Below are positions 1 through 11,900 of a stretch of DNA of 64,000 nucleotides, one piece after another (within the stretch, counting starts at the first letter, position 1; every line of letters begins with the position of its first letter). The translations under genes and the position numbers were made by a program. The notes beneath the pieces were generated by a model that was given only the letters and a program-made list of their open reading frames with translations, was not told the DNA's origin and searched no databases. The DNA lies in contig NC_088299.1 in NCBI RefSeq assembly GCF_032854445.1, positions 17,353,608 through 17,417,607 on the forward strand, in the 5' to 3' direction. The DNA is from Liolophura sinensis (lineage: Eukaryota; Mollusca; Polyplacophora; Chitonida; Chitonidae).

Positions 1-735
1 TGTTTACGCAGAATACAGTGCTCACGTAGAATAGTGTTGATGTGGTGTTGATGTAGAATACAGTGCTTATGTAGGAGTGTTCACATAGAATGCAGTGCTC
101 CAGTAGATTAGTTTTGATGTAGAATGCAGTGCTCATGTAGAACGTGGTGCTCATGTAGAATGCAGTGCTCATGTAGAATGTGGTGCTCATGTAGAATGCA
201 GTGCTCATGTAGAATGTGGTGCTCATGTAGAATGCGGTGCTCATGTAGAATGTGGTGCTCATGTAGAATGTGGTGCTCATGTAGAATGTGGTGCTCATGT
301 AGAATAGTGTTTATGTAGAATACAGTGCTCATGTAGAATAGTGTTTATGTAGAATGTGGTGCTCATGTAGAATGTGGTGCTCATGTAGAATAGTGTTTAT
401 GTAGAATACAGTGCTCATGTAGAATAGTGTTTATGTAGAATGTGGTGCTCATGTAGAATGTGGTGCTCATGTAGAATAGTGTTTATGTAGAATACAGTGC
501 TCATGTAGAATAGTGTTTATGTAGAATGTGGTGCTCATGTAGAATGTGGTGCTCATGTAGAATAGTGTTTATGTAGAATACAGTGCTCATGTAGAATACA
601 GTGCTCATGTAGAATACAGTGCTCATGTAGAATGTGGTGCTCATGTAGAATAGTGTTTATGTAGAATACAGTGCTCATGTAGAATAGTGTTTATGTAGAA
701 TACAGTGCTCATGTAGAATACAGTGCTCATGTAGA
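1..735. repeat. 18-bp minisatellite, cut by the window edge
   Basis: Units of the form gtagaatgtggtgctcat (18 bp) alternate with gtagaatacagtgctcat and a 16-bp form gtagaatagtgtttat. About 40 units are visible. Mixed unit types recur in blocks, which suggests unequal exchange of multi-unit segments. Short ORFs here on both strands (repeats of WCSCRM or ILHEHH) follow from the 18-bp period and are not gene evidence. Confidence 0.95.
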
Positions 736-857
736 AAAAGGGCACACAAATAGTTACTTTTTATCTTACGTGTATGAAGAAGACCACTGGAACCTCAGGA
801 CATTTTATGCAATGTTTTACTGTAGAGGTAAATTCGAAATTGAGATATCCTTTGAAA

Positions 858-1060
858 GGAGATGTACATTGACAAGTAATGTGTGTTGACAAGAGATGGG
901 TGTTGATCAGAGATGTCGGTTAAAAAGAGATGTGTGTTGACAAGAGATGTCTGTTGACAAGAGATATCCACTGACAAGAGATGTGTGTTGACAAGATATG
1001 TTGGTGATCAAGAGATGTTGGTTGACAAGAGATGTCAGTTGACAAGAGATGTCTATTAAC
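858..1060. repeat. 17-bp degenerate minisatellite
   Basis: About 12 units related to tgttgacaagagatgtg. Units diverge at several positions, so the array looks older than the one just to its left. Confidence 0.85.
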
Positions 1061-2442
1061 AGCAGTTTTGGCTTAGCTGAAGGCTACACAAGCAAATAAA
1101 TGAGATTAGTAAAAAAAAAAAAAAAAAAAAATATTCCTTTAAGTTATTTGACAATATTTATTTATACAAGTACAAGTCTTGTTTTCGCCCTCTTCATTTA
1201 CCAGAAGGTAGATCAGCAGGTGTCTTTCTTAGATCTCTATACTGTTCTCTTCAGCATTTAACGCAGAATTCTTGCCAGACACAGACACTCTCACCGAGAG
1301 ATTGACTAATAACCATTACCTGTTTAAATTTGACCACATTTTGTACAATAAGAGACAGTAATACAGATAAAATTACAAAAATCATGGATCCAAATTGAAA
1401 ACTGTGATCTTTAACCCCTTATGATTTATTTTTATCATATCTGCTCGGTCAAAAATTAATCACAAAAAACATATCACACTCAAAACAGGTTTCATTTTTT
1501 TCAGTTCATGAAGGTTTCTGAGTTTAACAAAACATATCATACTTATACTGTAACCATAATGATACAATGTTTTCATTATTTGGGATTGCGCTTTAGGAGA
1601 TAATACAAAAGCTGGTGCTTTAAAATAGACGAGGCCTCTTAGGGTTCTGAACCACTGATCTCATGACACGGGCAACTGGCAGAAGTTATAAATGTCAGTG
1701 AGTCTACTATAACAAAAGAGTGCAATCCACAAATGCCATTATACTATCACAAAAAGTACTTTCAATGTGACTCTTGTTTCAGACTCTGGATGACTTTTAT
1801 ACTATTTTAGCTTCAGTTTGAAATGAAAAAGGACCTACCCAATCTTCCATGCATCACATGTACACATGTATGTGGGGCAGACAAATGTTCTTTACCCATA
1901 GCATATCAAAATATTCAACACGTTCATACCGTTTTTAAACAGAATAAAGTACTTGTGTGTAACAAAAAAAAACCAGAGGTTGAAGGTAGGAATACAGCAG
2001 CTATCACCTTAAGTGGGAATGTAGCTCCATAGGTAGCAGCCTAATACATAGCCTCAATCACTTGTTCCATGCCTTGTTTATCTTTTTGGGCAGTTGTGTG
2101 TGATTGTAACGTCTACTGTACAAAACTAGGAGAGGCGGGGTGGTGTGGAATATTTGATACCAAAACTCATACTGCCTGAAACTCTCATTATGTCAGGGCA
2201 TGTTATTAGGAACACTGAGATTTTGTTTCAGAAGTGCAAAGGTGTGCGAGTGTGATAGCTCACCTCAAATTTGAAGGCCTGATGTTTGTGTCTGTGAGGT
2301 ACAAGGCATTAAAGGTCAAGGCCAACAAATTTCCATTGGGTATCAGGTGTTTCCAGATCCCTTTTCCTAAACATATGACCCACCCCCGCTTCAATCAGTT
2401 TTAAATATACTTCTACATGCACTGTATGTGTCACTTCCGTTT
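1061..2442. other. No gene recognised; downstream of EIF2S2
   Basis: AT-rich sequence with an A-run at about 1111-1130. ORFs here are short and without family resemblance. The part closest to 2443 is likely just beyond the EIF2S2 3' end. Confidence 0.5.
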
Positions 2443-2448
2443 TATTAA
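2443..2448 (-). terminator. Candidate polyadenylation signal of EIF2S2
   Basis: Plus-strand TTTATT reads AATAAA on the minus strand, about 535 nt after the EIF2S2 stop codon. It is one plausible signal; other minus-strand AATAAA-like hexamers lie further downstream, so the end of the transcript is uncertain. Confidence 0.35.
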
Positions 2449-2982
2449 TTAGTTGATTAACCGCTTCTATTAAAGCTGCTTTATGCGGGCTTGGGTCTTA
2501 CGTTTACGAAAAAGCATCTAGAAACAAGTCAATCCCAGTCAAAAATCGATGGTCTTGTCCTTGAATCGCAGTGTGTACCACTGGGGTACTTCTGATAGCC
2601 ACTGGGGTATATGTGTGTGGTCTGTTAAGTGGCCAGTTAGGGCTACAACGCTGTCATCCGCTGGAGTTATTCATCTTCACTAGAATGCATACCTGATTCC
2701 ACCCGATGAAAGCTGTATGTCGTATGTTATGGTTTAAGTGTCATTTCATCTCCACTCTCATGAAACTATCCAAATATGACAAGTATCACAATCATAATAT
2801 GAGAAGTGTTATAAAATATAAACTTCCTGCCTTGTGTCCTGCATCTGACTGGCAAGAATGGTGTTCACAGCCAGCACTATGCCTGAAGAGCAGGCCGATG
2901 AAGGAACTGCCTGTAGTCTGGGGTGAATGATAGAAGACCGTCCGATCGCAGGTCATGCCCCTTAGCTCTAGTCCAATCAGAA

Positions 2983-5900
2983 TTATGCGGTCTTGGCACG
3001 GATGGCCGCCCTCTTGCCAGTGACGGCCTGGAAACCAGATTTAATGCTGGCTACAGAACACCTGGAACCACATGTTTCACACTGTAAGAAGAATAACCGG
3101 GTGTCCTTCTGTAAAATGGTGTCTGGAGATCGGCATGTGTGGCATGTCACATACTCTTCTGCAAAGAAAAATGATAAAAGATCTCACATGAATCACAACT
3201 TCCCCAATAATAACCCAAGTAAGCTGCACACTGACTGAGCTCTTGGTATATGTATATAGTCCAATTATATATCTATTAAATGGATTCTGTTATTCACATA
3301 CTGTCACCGATACATGAGGCTGTGACAAGCAGTTCTATAAATGGCTCCATCTGTTAGCAAACTGCTGACATCCCATACTTTAACATGGACCATTAACATA
3401 TTACATAACATATTTGAAAAGCTGAATAGCACCAATACTTATTTGGAGACAACAAACTTCCACAACACAAACATGGTTATAAAAAAAGGGGGAGACAACT
3501 ACAATATCACAAATTATATTGCTAAGAAGTTATCTCCCATCTTGCCCATAACCAATTTGTACGTTAGTTTTCATTTTTTGTGAATGTCTACATGTGAACT
3601 AATAGTTCTATATGAACTTCACCTCTTGTCCTAAAATTGTAAGAGTCCACTTTCAGTTCAATTTTAAGTCCCCTTACAAAGCATGATGTGATATTAAAAC
3701 TCTCACTTCCTTTACCACTTGTAGCACCTGAACTTAGCCGCTTTTCAGGCTATTCTGTGCTAGTTGTCACATGAACCTTTAGGAACATCTTATTCACTGC
3801 GATCTTCAACAACAACATGCTTCAACAAGTTTCAAGGTGACAATAACTGACAGAACTTAAAGAATACTGCTCACTGTAACCTGCAATTTTGACAGTCACG
3901 TGTTCAGGTGACACAACATTGATCTAAGTTGGAGTTCCCAAATCTTTGACACATTGTTTGAGAGGTATCAGCGTAAAACATCAAAGTAAATGTAAAAAAT
4001 TATAAGCGAGTCTGACTACATACTGTATCAATGAGACACATGTACAGAAATATAGTCAGCAGGGATTGGTTTCACCCTCCTTTAGAGTTCAGTAAATTGT
4101 GTAAGCTGATAGTTTATTTGCCACCATGTATGTGCAACAGTGTTCTTCACAGCCTATGCTATACGCCACATATATTTATATAGCTTGAGTTGCCCAGCTA
4201 AGCAAAACATTCAGATTTACTTACTTATGTATCTCCTTAGAACATTTTCTATTTGTTTCTGCTGGAATCTGCCTTTAATAATTAACTGGTTATTTCCATC
4301 AACTGATCCGCTGCAAAGAGAAGACGGGAGACATTGTCAAGAGATATTAATCAATGGTGATTTTCGTTACATGCACTGAAAATTCATAAAACATTGAGTG
4401 AGTGAGTGCTTGGGGTTTAACGTCATGCTCAACAATTTTTCAGTCATATGACAACAAAGAAATCATTAGGGTGTATGTAATGTACCTCCTTGTTGCAGGA
4501 CGGATTTCCACCGCTCTTTTATCTAGTGATGCTTCACTGAGACGACTTACCGAATACAAATAAACTGCCCCACCCAAGCCATTATACTGATACAGGTCAA
4601 CCAGTCATTGCACTATCCCCTTCATGCTGAACGCCAAGCGAGGAAGTTACAACTTCCTCCTTTAAAGTCTTAGGTGTGACTCGACCCAGGATTGATCCTG
4701 GATCTACCAACTGTGCTATCCGGGCCGGTCATAAAAGACTGAAAGCACTTTGCCAGCTGGTAACTGGGAATTGTAGTGAGGCCTGGGGATACAGTTTTCT
4801 TCTGATCCTCTGTTACTGATTGCAGAAAATGCCCACCAACCTTGAAATGCTACAGCTGAACAAGGGGCCAGTCGTCAACAAAAAACGGAGGACTCTTCAG
4901 GTCACTCAGAATTATCCTTTAATTGTTGATCAACACCACTCAACAGTTCTAGTGGATTTAATGTAAAGTACTTATTATTCGCTGGAATTTATTTTCACGG
5001 ATTTTCTCAAAAACTATGTTCCCAGGAATTAATTTTCATGTATTTATGAGAATACTGAAGTACACATCTTATAATCTTAAACTTTTCCAAGATATAGCCA
5101 AAATTATTCAAGCACATAAAACAGGTATCATCATGGATGGCTATAATCCTCCTCTGTTTCTTGCGGTGTCGGTAATCCTCGTGATCTGGTTCAGAGATTA
5201 AAACAATGGGGGATGGATTATCACCACATCACCTGATTATCACCAATCAGGAAGATTACTTTCGCACCTACCATGAGCAGTACTTAAACACGTGTGACTT
5301 GTTTCTGAATCATTGATTAGCACTTAAAAACACCCAGCAAAGTGACCTGTCACCTTTCAAGCACTTCAACGCAAAACATATGAATTCACCATTATCAGCG
5401 CCAGTCACTCATTCTTTATCAAGCAACACATGAAATTTTGTTTTCAGTTTTAATCGTCCTCTGTAGTCTGTCAGAAACCGCAACCATTGCCATAGCTGTC
5501 AAACAGCCATTGTGTTGTTGTGCACACTTCACAGTTTGTTAGAAGCTCACTCATTGGACCAGACACGAGAGACACGGCCAATGGGATAGTGTGTATGACA
5601 TTCATTAGAATCCAGCACGTGCTGGTATCTACCTTTCTTTCACTTTACGGGCATAGCGAAGATTGATCAAACTAAAGATGAATGAACTCCCACTTTGTTT
5701 TATACTTACCAAGCCTTAGCACCAGAGTTTGTAAATATTTAAACCATACTTTCCTTTCCCAGCTGTTACAAAATTTAGCTGGCCCATCTGGCTTTTCTTA
5801 ACTCCCAATTCATTATTACTACTACCTGTAGTATATGATTCAATATAAGATATTTTTTTCGCTGGAATTATTTCCCTCCGGAAATCATTGACCACAAAAT

Positions 5901-8900
5901 CCCCCAAAATTAAGTCCACACGAAAATTAAGTACTTCACAGTACTTAAACAAACTACAGTGGAGTGCCTTTAAAATGACGTACCCCAAGCATCCATGTCA
6001 AAAGTGAAAGTTCCATCTGTGATTAATTTAACAAAACACGCCTCATAATAATGCATCACCTGCACAGGCTTCTAAGGGAGGCCAACGGATCACTTGCAAT
6101 GGAAGAAATGAATGTTCATCAGACTTACATATTACTTATTTTAGAGATGTTCACATTGGGAGAATCCACTGACCGAAGGATTCATATTTATTTACGTTAT
6201 TTATTCTTTTCACTGGTGTCTCATGCCGTATTCAAGTTTTGTGCCATATGACTGCATCAAGCTTTATGGCGGGTAATAACTGGCCAGTGTCTGTGGTTAA
6301 CCCACGGCCATCCGCAGGTTACTGGCAGATCTTCCTACCTGGAAGCCAGCATGAGTTGGACTTGAACTAACCACAAGCTAAAGGAGGCCTCTGCCTGATT
6401 AAGGGGCTAACACAGAGACAAAATGTTCTACAGATACGCTCAGGAAATCTACACACCATATATCACCTGCTGAAAATACCTTCTTGTAAACAGGTGAATA
6501 TGGGGATCAAACTCACCTGGTTCCCAGTTCTGCCAAGAGGAAAGCCAAGACGTGCTTAGGCTGTCTATGTAACCTGAAAGCATACATGTGTACAGGTATC
6601 ATGACATACACCTATGTATGATGAGAAAGCAACTTCAACATTAAAGGAAATGGCCAATTCATAAATTTCTCACACAGGTATGAGTGTGTCCACACATTTT
6701 AATTTAAGTGTTATGAGTTGTCATAGACTGATGGCATCTGCTAACAAAAAGAAAAACAACATAATGTCACCAGTCAGTTAATGGGTTGAAGAACATACAT
6801 GTGTACAGTACAGCCCAGACTGTCAAATGTCAAATGTTAACTGCTTGCATCGCACTCCTGGATACCACTTCCCACCTAGGACATCACCCCAACATAGACA
6901 GACAGCAGTCTTGTGTGGCCGTGCCTCGGCATGCAATAGCGCGCACTTCCCACCTAGGGCATCACCCCAACATAGGCAGACAGCAGTCTTGTATGGCCGT
7001 GCCCCTGTGTGCAATAGTGCGCACTTCCCACCTAGGACATCACCCCAACATAGGCAAACAGCAGTCTTGTATGGCCGTGCCCCTGCGTGCAATAGTGCGC
7101 ACTTCCCACCTGGGACATCACCCCAACATAGGCAAACAGCAGTCTTGTATGGCCGTGCCTCTGCATGCACTTCCCACCTAAGACATCACCCCAACATAGG
7201 CAGACAGCAGTCTTGTGTGGCCGTGCCTCTGCGGGATCGTTTTTTTTTTAAAATCTGACTGGTGTGTTTACCATGTTTTGAAGATTGGCCTATACCAATG
7301 ATTATCTACAGGCTTGCTGACCGAATTGTTTCCCAGGAAGTTACACACCAGAGGGATTTACGCAGAACCAGTGAATCCAGCCACAGCAGAAAGTTTTGTT
7401 CTTGACTGATTAGTTCTTGTTGGGTATGATTTTCAAAACCACAGAGTTTGTGTCAGTTAATACAACTTTACACTTGTAAGTATTATTTACTTACTCCAAT
7501 ACAACATGCCTATTGTTCTTCAGTTTTAGTAGCGTGACACTGCCAAACACTAAGCCTGCGTGAGTTCTTCTTCCAGGTCTCTGCATGACACTTCCGAATA
7601 TTTTAATTCAGTCTGGGATTAAGACAGGCATCTATCTTAATATGCAGATGAAGCCTACAATAATGCGCTTTAGCTGCTTTTTAAACACATGATGTTTTTT
7701 CACACTAGTAATCAAGGGTTTATTGATAAACGTATAGGCTATTCACATACATTTTGCCTCAACTTTTATTCAAGTTTACAATAAAATCTGATATCTAAAT
7801 TCATCTGGGTGTTGGTGCAAATCATGTCTTGTTAAGCACAAATTAACAGAGTGGCATAAATTCCATAAAGGCATTTTGTAGTAAGAGGGTCAAAAAAGGA
7901 AATATTTAAGGTACACTAGGCCTGGTAAGCCTCAGCCAAAAGCTCGAATAAAGTGTATTGGTGCAAATGGGAAATTATTAATTCTTTTTCCGTAAGAAAA
8001 ACCTTTCAAATGAATTGCTTTTTTTTTCCGTTCATGCATTTGCCATGCGTGTGCTTTAATTTCCTTCATGGTTTCGTACAACTACAAATTCTCCACCGTC
8101 ATATAGACAAAATTTAACTTGTCCTGTACTGTGTTTTTATTTTTTACCACTTCTGTACATGAAATATGAAATTCATATTGTAATACTGCGTTGTTGTTGT
8201 TGTTGCATTGTATGTTCGCATTAAAGCAGCAATTTGGTGTTCTAAATCATTGAGTGCCAGACAACTTTTCACTGGCACATGACTCCCACAGCCAGGAAAA
8301 CCTTTTATGCAAGAAACGAAAGACATTTATCCATCATTTAACTTCTTAATGGAGATGAAGATGACATGTAGTTTGAGCACTCATGATGATCAAATACAAA
8401 TCTCGCATGGACTCATTTGTAAATCACTACATAAAAGAAGATTTCCACTATACGATCAAAAACACACACATCAGATATTTTAGTTCAGTTTCATGTATCG
8501 TCTTAGTCCTTCAAAAATCTTCTAAATCATTCTAACAAAGAACTATATTTTCCATCGTCAACTTGCCAAAGCCAGCGAGTAGGCCTACCAATGCTCAGCC
8601 ATGAGTGTGTGATCAGTCACAATGGACGGATCACTCTGAAGGTGACTGTTGTGGAGCTCTCTACTGGCGCTTTTCAAACTACAAGATCTCTACAATCGCG
8701 CTCATCTCCTGCCTGGTTCAGACGTTTAGCCTGAGCTGTGCCGTACCAGCCTTTAAGATATACCTCTGACCTTGAACACAATAACTTACATTACAGTGCA
8801 ATCATATGAATCCATATAGATGTATATAGTACACATAGTTTTTTCACCTTTCATGTATAAACAACGTTTTTATCATTGGACTATCTAAAACCTTTCACAG

Positions 8901-11900
8901 AGAAATGGCTCACAGGTTTGCCAAGAGGCAGTGGTGAGAGGGGCTGCAAATAGGAATACACAGCATAAAAGGTAAGCATTACTTACATTCTACAGATTTC
9001 TGCAAAGTTTGCAAAAGATGATTTTTTGGTGCCCACCCGAAGTACTTGTGGTGGTCTCATGACGAACTTTTTCTTTTCGCCAGCCACCATGTCTGGGTTC
9101 TTCTCCCTCATGATGTCGAACACTCTGGTAAGCAGCTGAATTGCAAACACACAGGGGCAGTTTGTAACAGCACATGATCAAGGTCATTCAATGAAGATCA
9201 CTGATTGCAGAAAAATAATGAATAAAGTCAAACAATGACCACGTTCAAGCAATAAAGTACTGTAATTCGTCAACCTTTCCACATGTTTGCATAGCGCATA
9301 TTCAAGCATATTCCGAAGGCATCATTTTTAGATGACTGATAAAATTGTACTTTTTGTGAAGCCTTGAAACAGGCCAATTCAACCAATGTAGTTTTACCTC
9401 CTACATCAAATTAAAAATGTGCAAAATATGCACTGAAAGTTGCTTTTTCACATGTGAAAAGGGGGAGGAATTAAGGTAAGTCAAAAAATGAAGTCAGTTA
9501 CGCAACGTCTAGCGTGCATACCTCATCATATGTGTAGTCTCTGTCAGAACTGAGCCAGGCTTTGCCGCTGTTCATCATACCATCTAGTTTGTCATCCTTA
9601 GTCTGGTCCAGGCCTTCCTCTGTAACAAATACATGGTATGACTGAAGTCCAGGCATGGTGGTGTTGAACCTCAATAAATACACGGTATGACTGAAGTCCA
9701 GGCATGGTGGTGTTGAACCGCAATAAATACACGGTATGACTGAAGTCCAGGCATGGTGGTGTTGAACCGCAATAAATACACGGTATGACTGAAGTCCAGG
9801 CATGGTGGTGTTGAACCTCAATAAATACACGGTATGACTGAAGTCCAGGCATGGTGGTGTTGAACCTCAATAAATACACGGTATGACTGAAGTCCAGGCA
9901 TGGTGGTGTTGAACCTCAATAAATACATGGTATGACTGAAGTCCAGGCATGGTGGTGTTGAACCTCAATAAATACATGGTATGACTGAAGTCCAGGCATG
10001 GTGGTGTTGAACCTCAATAAATACATGGTATGACTGAAGTCCAGGCATGGTGGTGTTGAACCTCAATAAATACACGGTATGACTGAAGTCCAGGCATGGT
10101 GGTGTTGAACCGCAATAAATACACGGTATGACTGAAGTCCAGGCATGGTGGTGTTGAACCTCAACCACACATTCACATAAACGGCTGACCTCAGAGTGTA
10201 ATCTGCACAATGTATCATAGGATCAATCCTTTCAATATTAATTAATGTGCATAAACTTTAGAATATTTGACACTGGACTGCCTTACATGTACCTCCACAC
10301 ACACCTCCAGACAATCCTGATATTTATTAGTTCCCTACTACATGTAGTTTCACCCCACCTGTCTCCCCACGATCTTTCACCTCTCTCATTCAGCCTTACC
10401 TTCATCAACATCCTGATCATCAGCCTGATCTTGCAGAGCCTCTTCCACATCCTTTTTCTTCTTCCGTTTTTTCTTCTTCATCGGCAGATTCAGGTCAAAG
10501 TCTGTGCTGTCTAGAGCATCCGTCTGTTCTATTGCCCCTTCTGCCTCATCAGTGTCCTTCACCTCCTGTTGGAATGTCAGCAAAGATCACATCAGATATT
10601 AGATAAAGGCAATTTTTAAGCAACATTGCATTTTTTTAATTTCTGCTGAATAATATTCAACTTCCAAACCATCACCATCCACATGCTTCAGTACAAGAGA
10701 TGCAGTTATCTGTCTTACCACTGACACCTTGCAAGACATTTTAAGTCCTTTGGATTTTGTCATTTTGTCTCATGAATTAAACTTAAAGTGACTGACACCT
10801 GGTGTGTTTTAATATGGTTAAAATAGTGAACTGATGCAAGATCTAGACAGATCTCCATATGTATGGACATATGAATATATCTGATGAAATACTCAACCAG
10901 CAGCCAATAATCTTAAATGATCTTCCCATAAAGCCCCTATTCATCAATGGACTCTTCCACAATCACAATATACCTGCAGCAGACTAAAGGCAATACCAAG
11001 CAGCATACGAGAGGGTATGTAATTGGTCCAGTACATAGGTATAGTCTCAACTTTCAAGGGAAGTCACAGCTGGCCATACTGCTTAAATGGAAACAAACAA
11101 GTACCAGGCAAGGCCTTTAACTTTATTCTCCTTTTGACATGATGTTCAATGTGACGTAGGGTGAAAATAAATTACTAGGAAATACAACAAAATGATCCAC
11201 ATTTAAAGGAGTAAGGGTTGATATTTTACCATCTATACCTACAATCTAGATTCAAACTGGTCAGGTAACTATGTAGGAGGCGCAAATATAGCACTCTGAT
11301 CCTCCCCACAAATTCTCTCTGTGGATCACTGTACATCTGTTTAGAGACTTAGCCCGAAACATCACACTGCATGGAGAATGTTATACTTATGGCAAGCACT
11401 TGTTTGGTTCGCATGAAAACTTTGCTACTCAACCACACTCTTTTCAACGATTTTTACCCTGAAGTCTGTCAAATTTCATGGCAAGAACTGTATTCATAAT
11501 TCTGTGAAGATACTGTGTATCGCCTATTCAATAACAATGCCATCAAGACCAGAAAGATGGTAAAAAATCAAGTATTGCTTGATGACCCAGCTTTCAAAGT
11601 TAATAAGCCGCACGCTAAAAGATGGCTTAGCAACAGGAATGCTGTAGATGATGCGTATATGTGCTACACGTCTGCTGTTGCACGTTCGTCCAAAATAGGA
11701 GAAGCAGATCCAGCAGCCCAGAGGCTACACAAGTACTTTTGTGAGTCCAAGACTACATTAATGACAGCTTATATGCATGATGAACATACAAAATTAGCTA
11801 TCCTGAACAGTGAATTGCAAAAAGATTTGGTGTTTAGTGAAGTAAATCCACTCCTGGAAAACACGCTTAGCCATACGCCCAAAATTGAATACAGGCCAGG

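Noticed and set aside
1-735. CRISPR array
   Set aside because: Repeats are contiguous, variable and without unique spacers. The window is eukaryotic. The same applies to the 49-, 51- and 86-bp arrays.
6786-7258. ORFs of 115-143 codons over 6.8-7.2 kb
   Set aside because: Produced by the 78-bp intronic tandem repeat inside EIF2S2.
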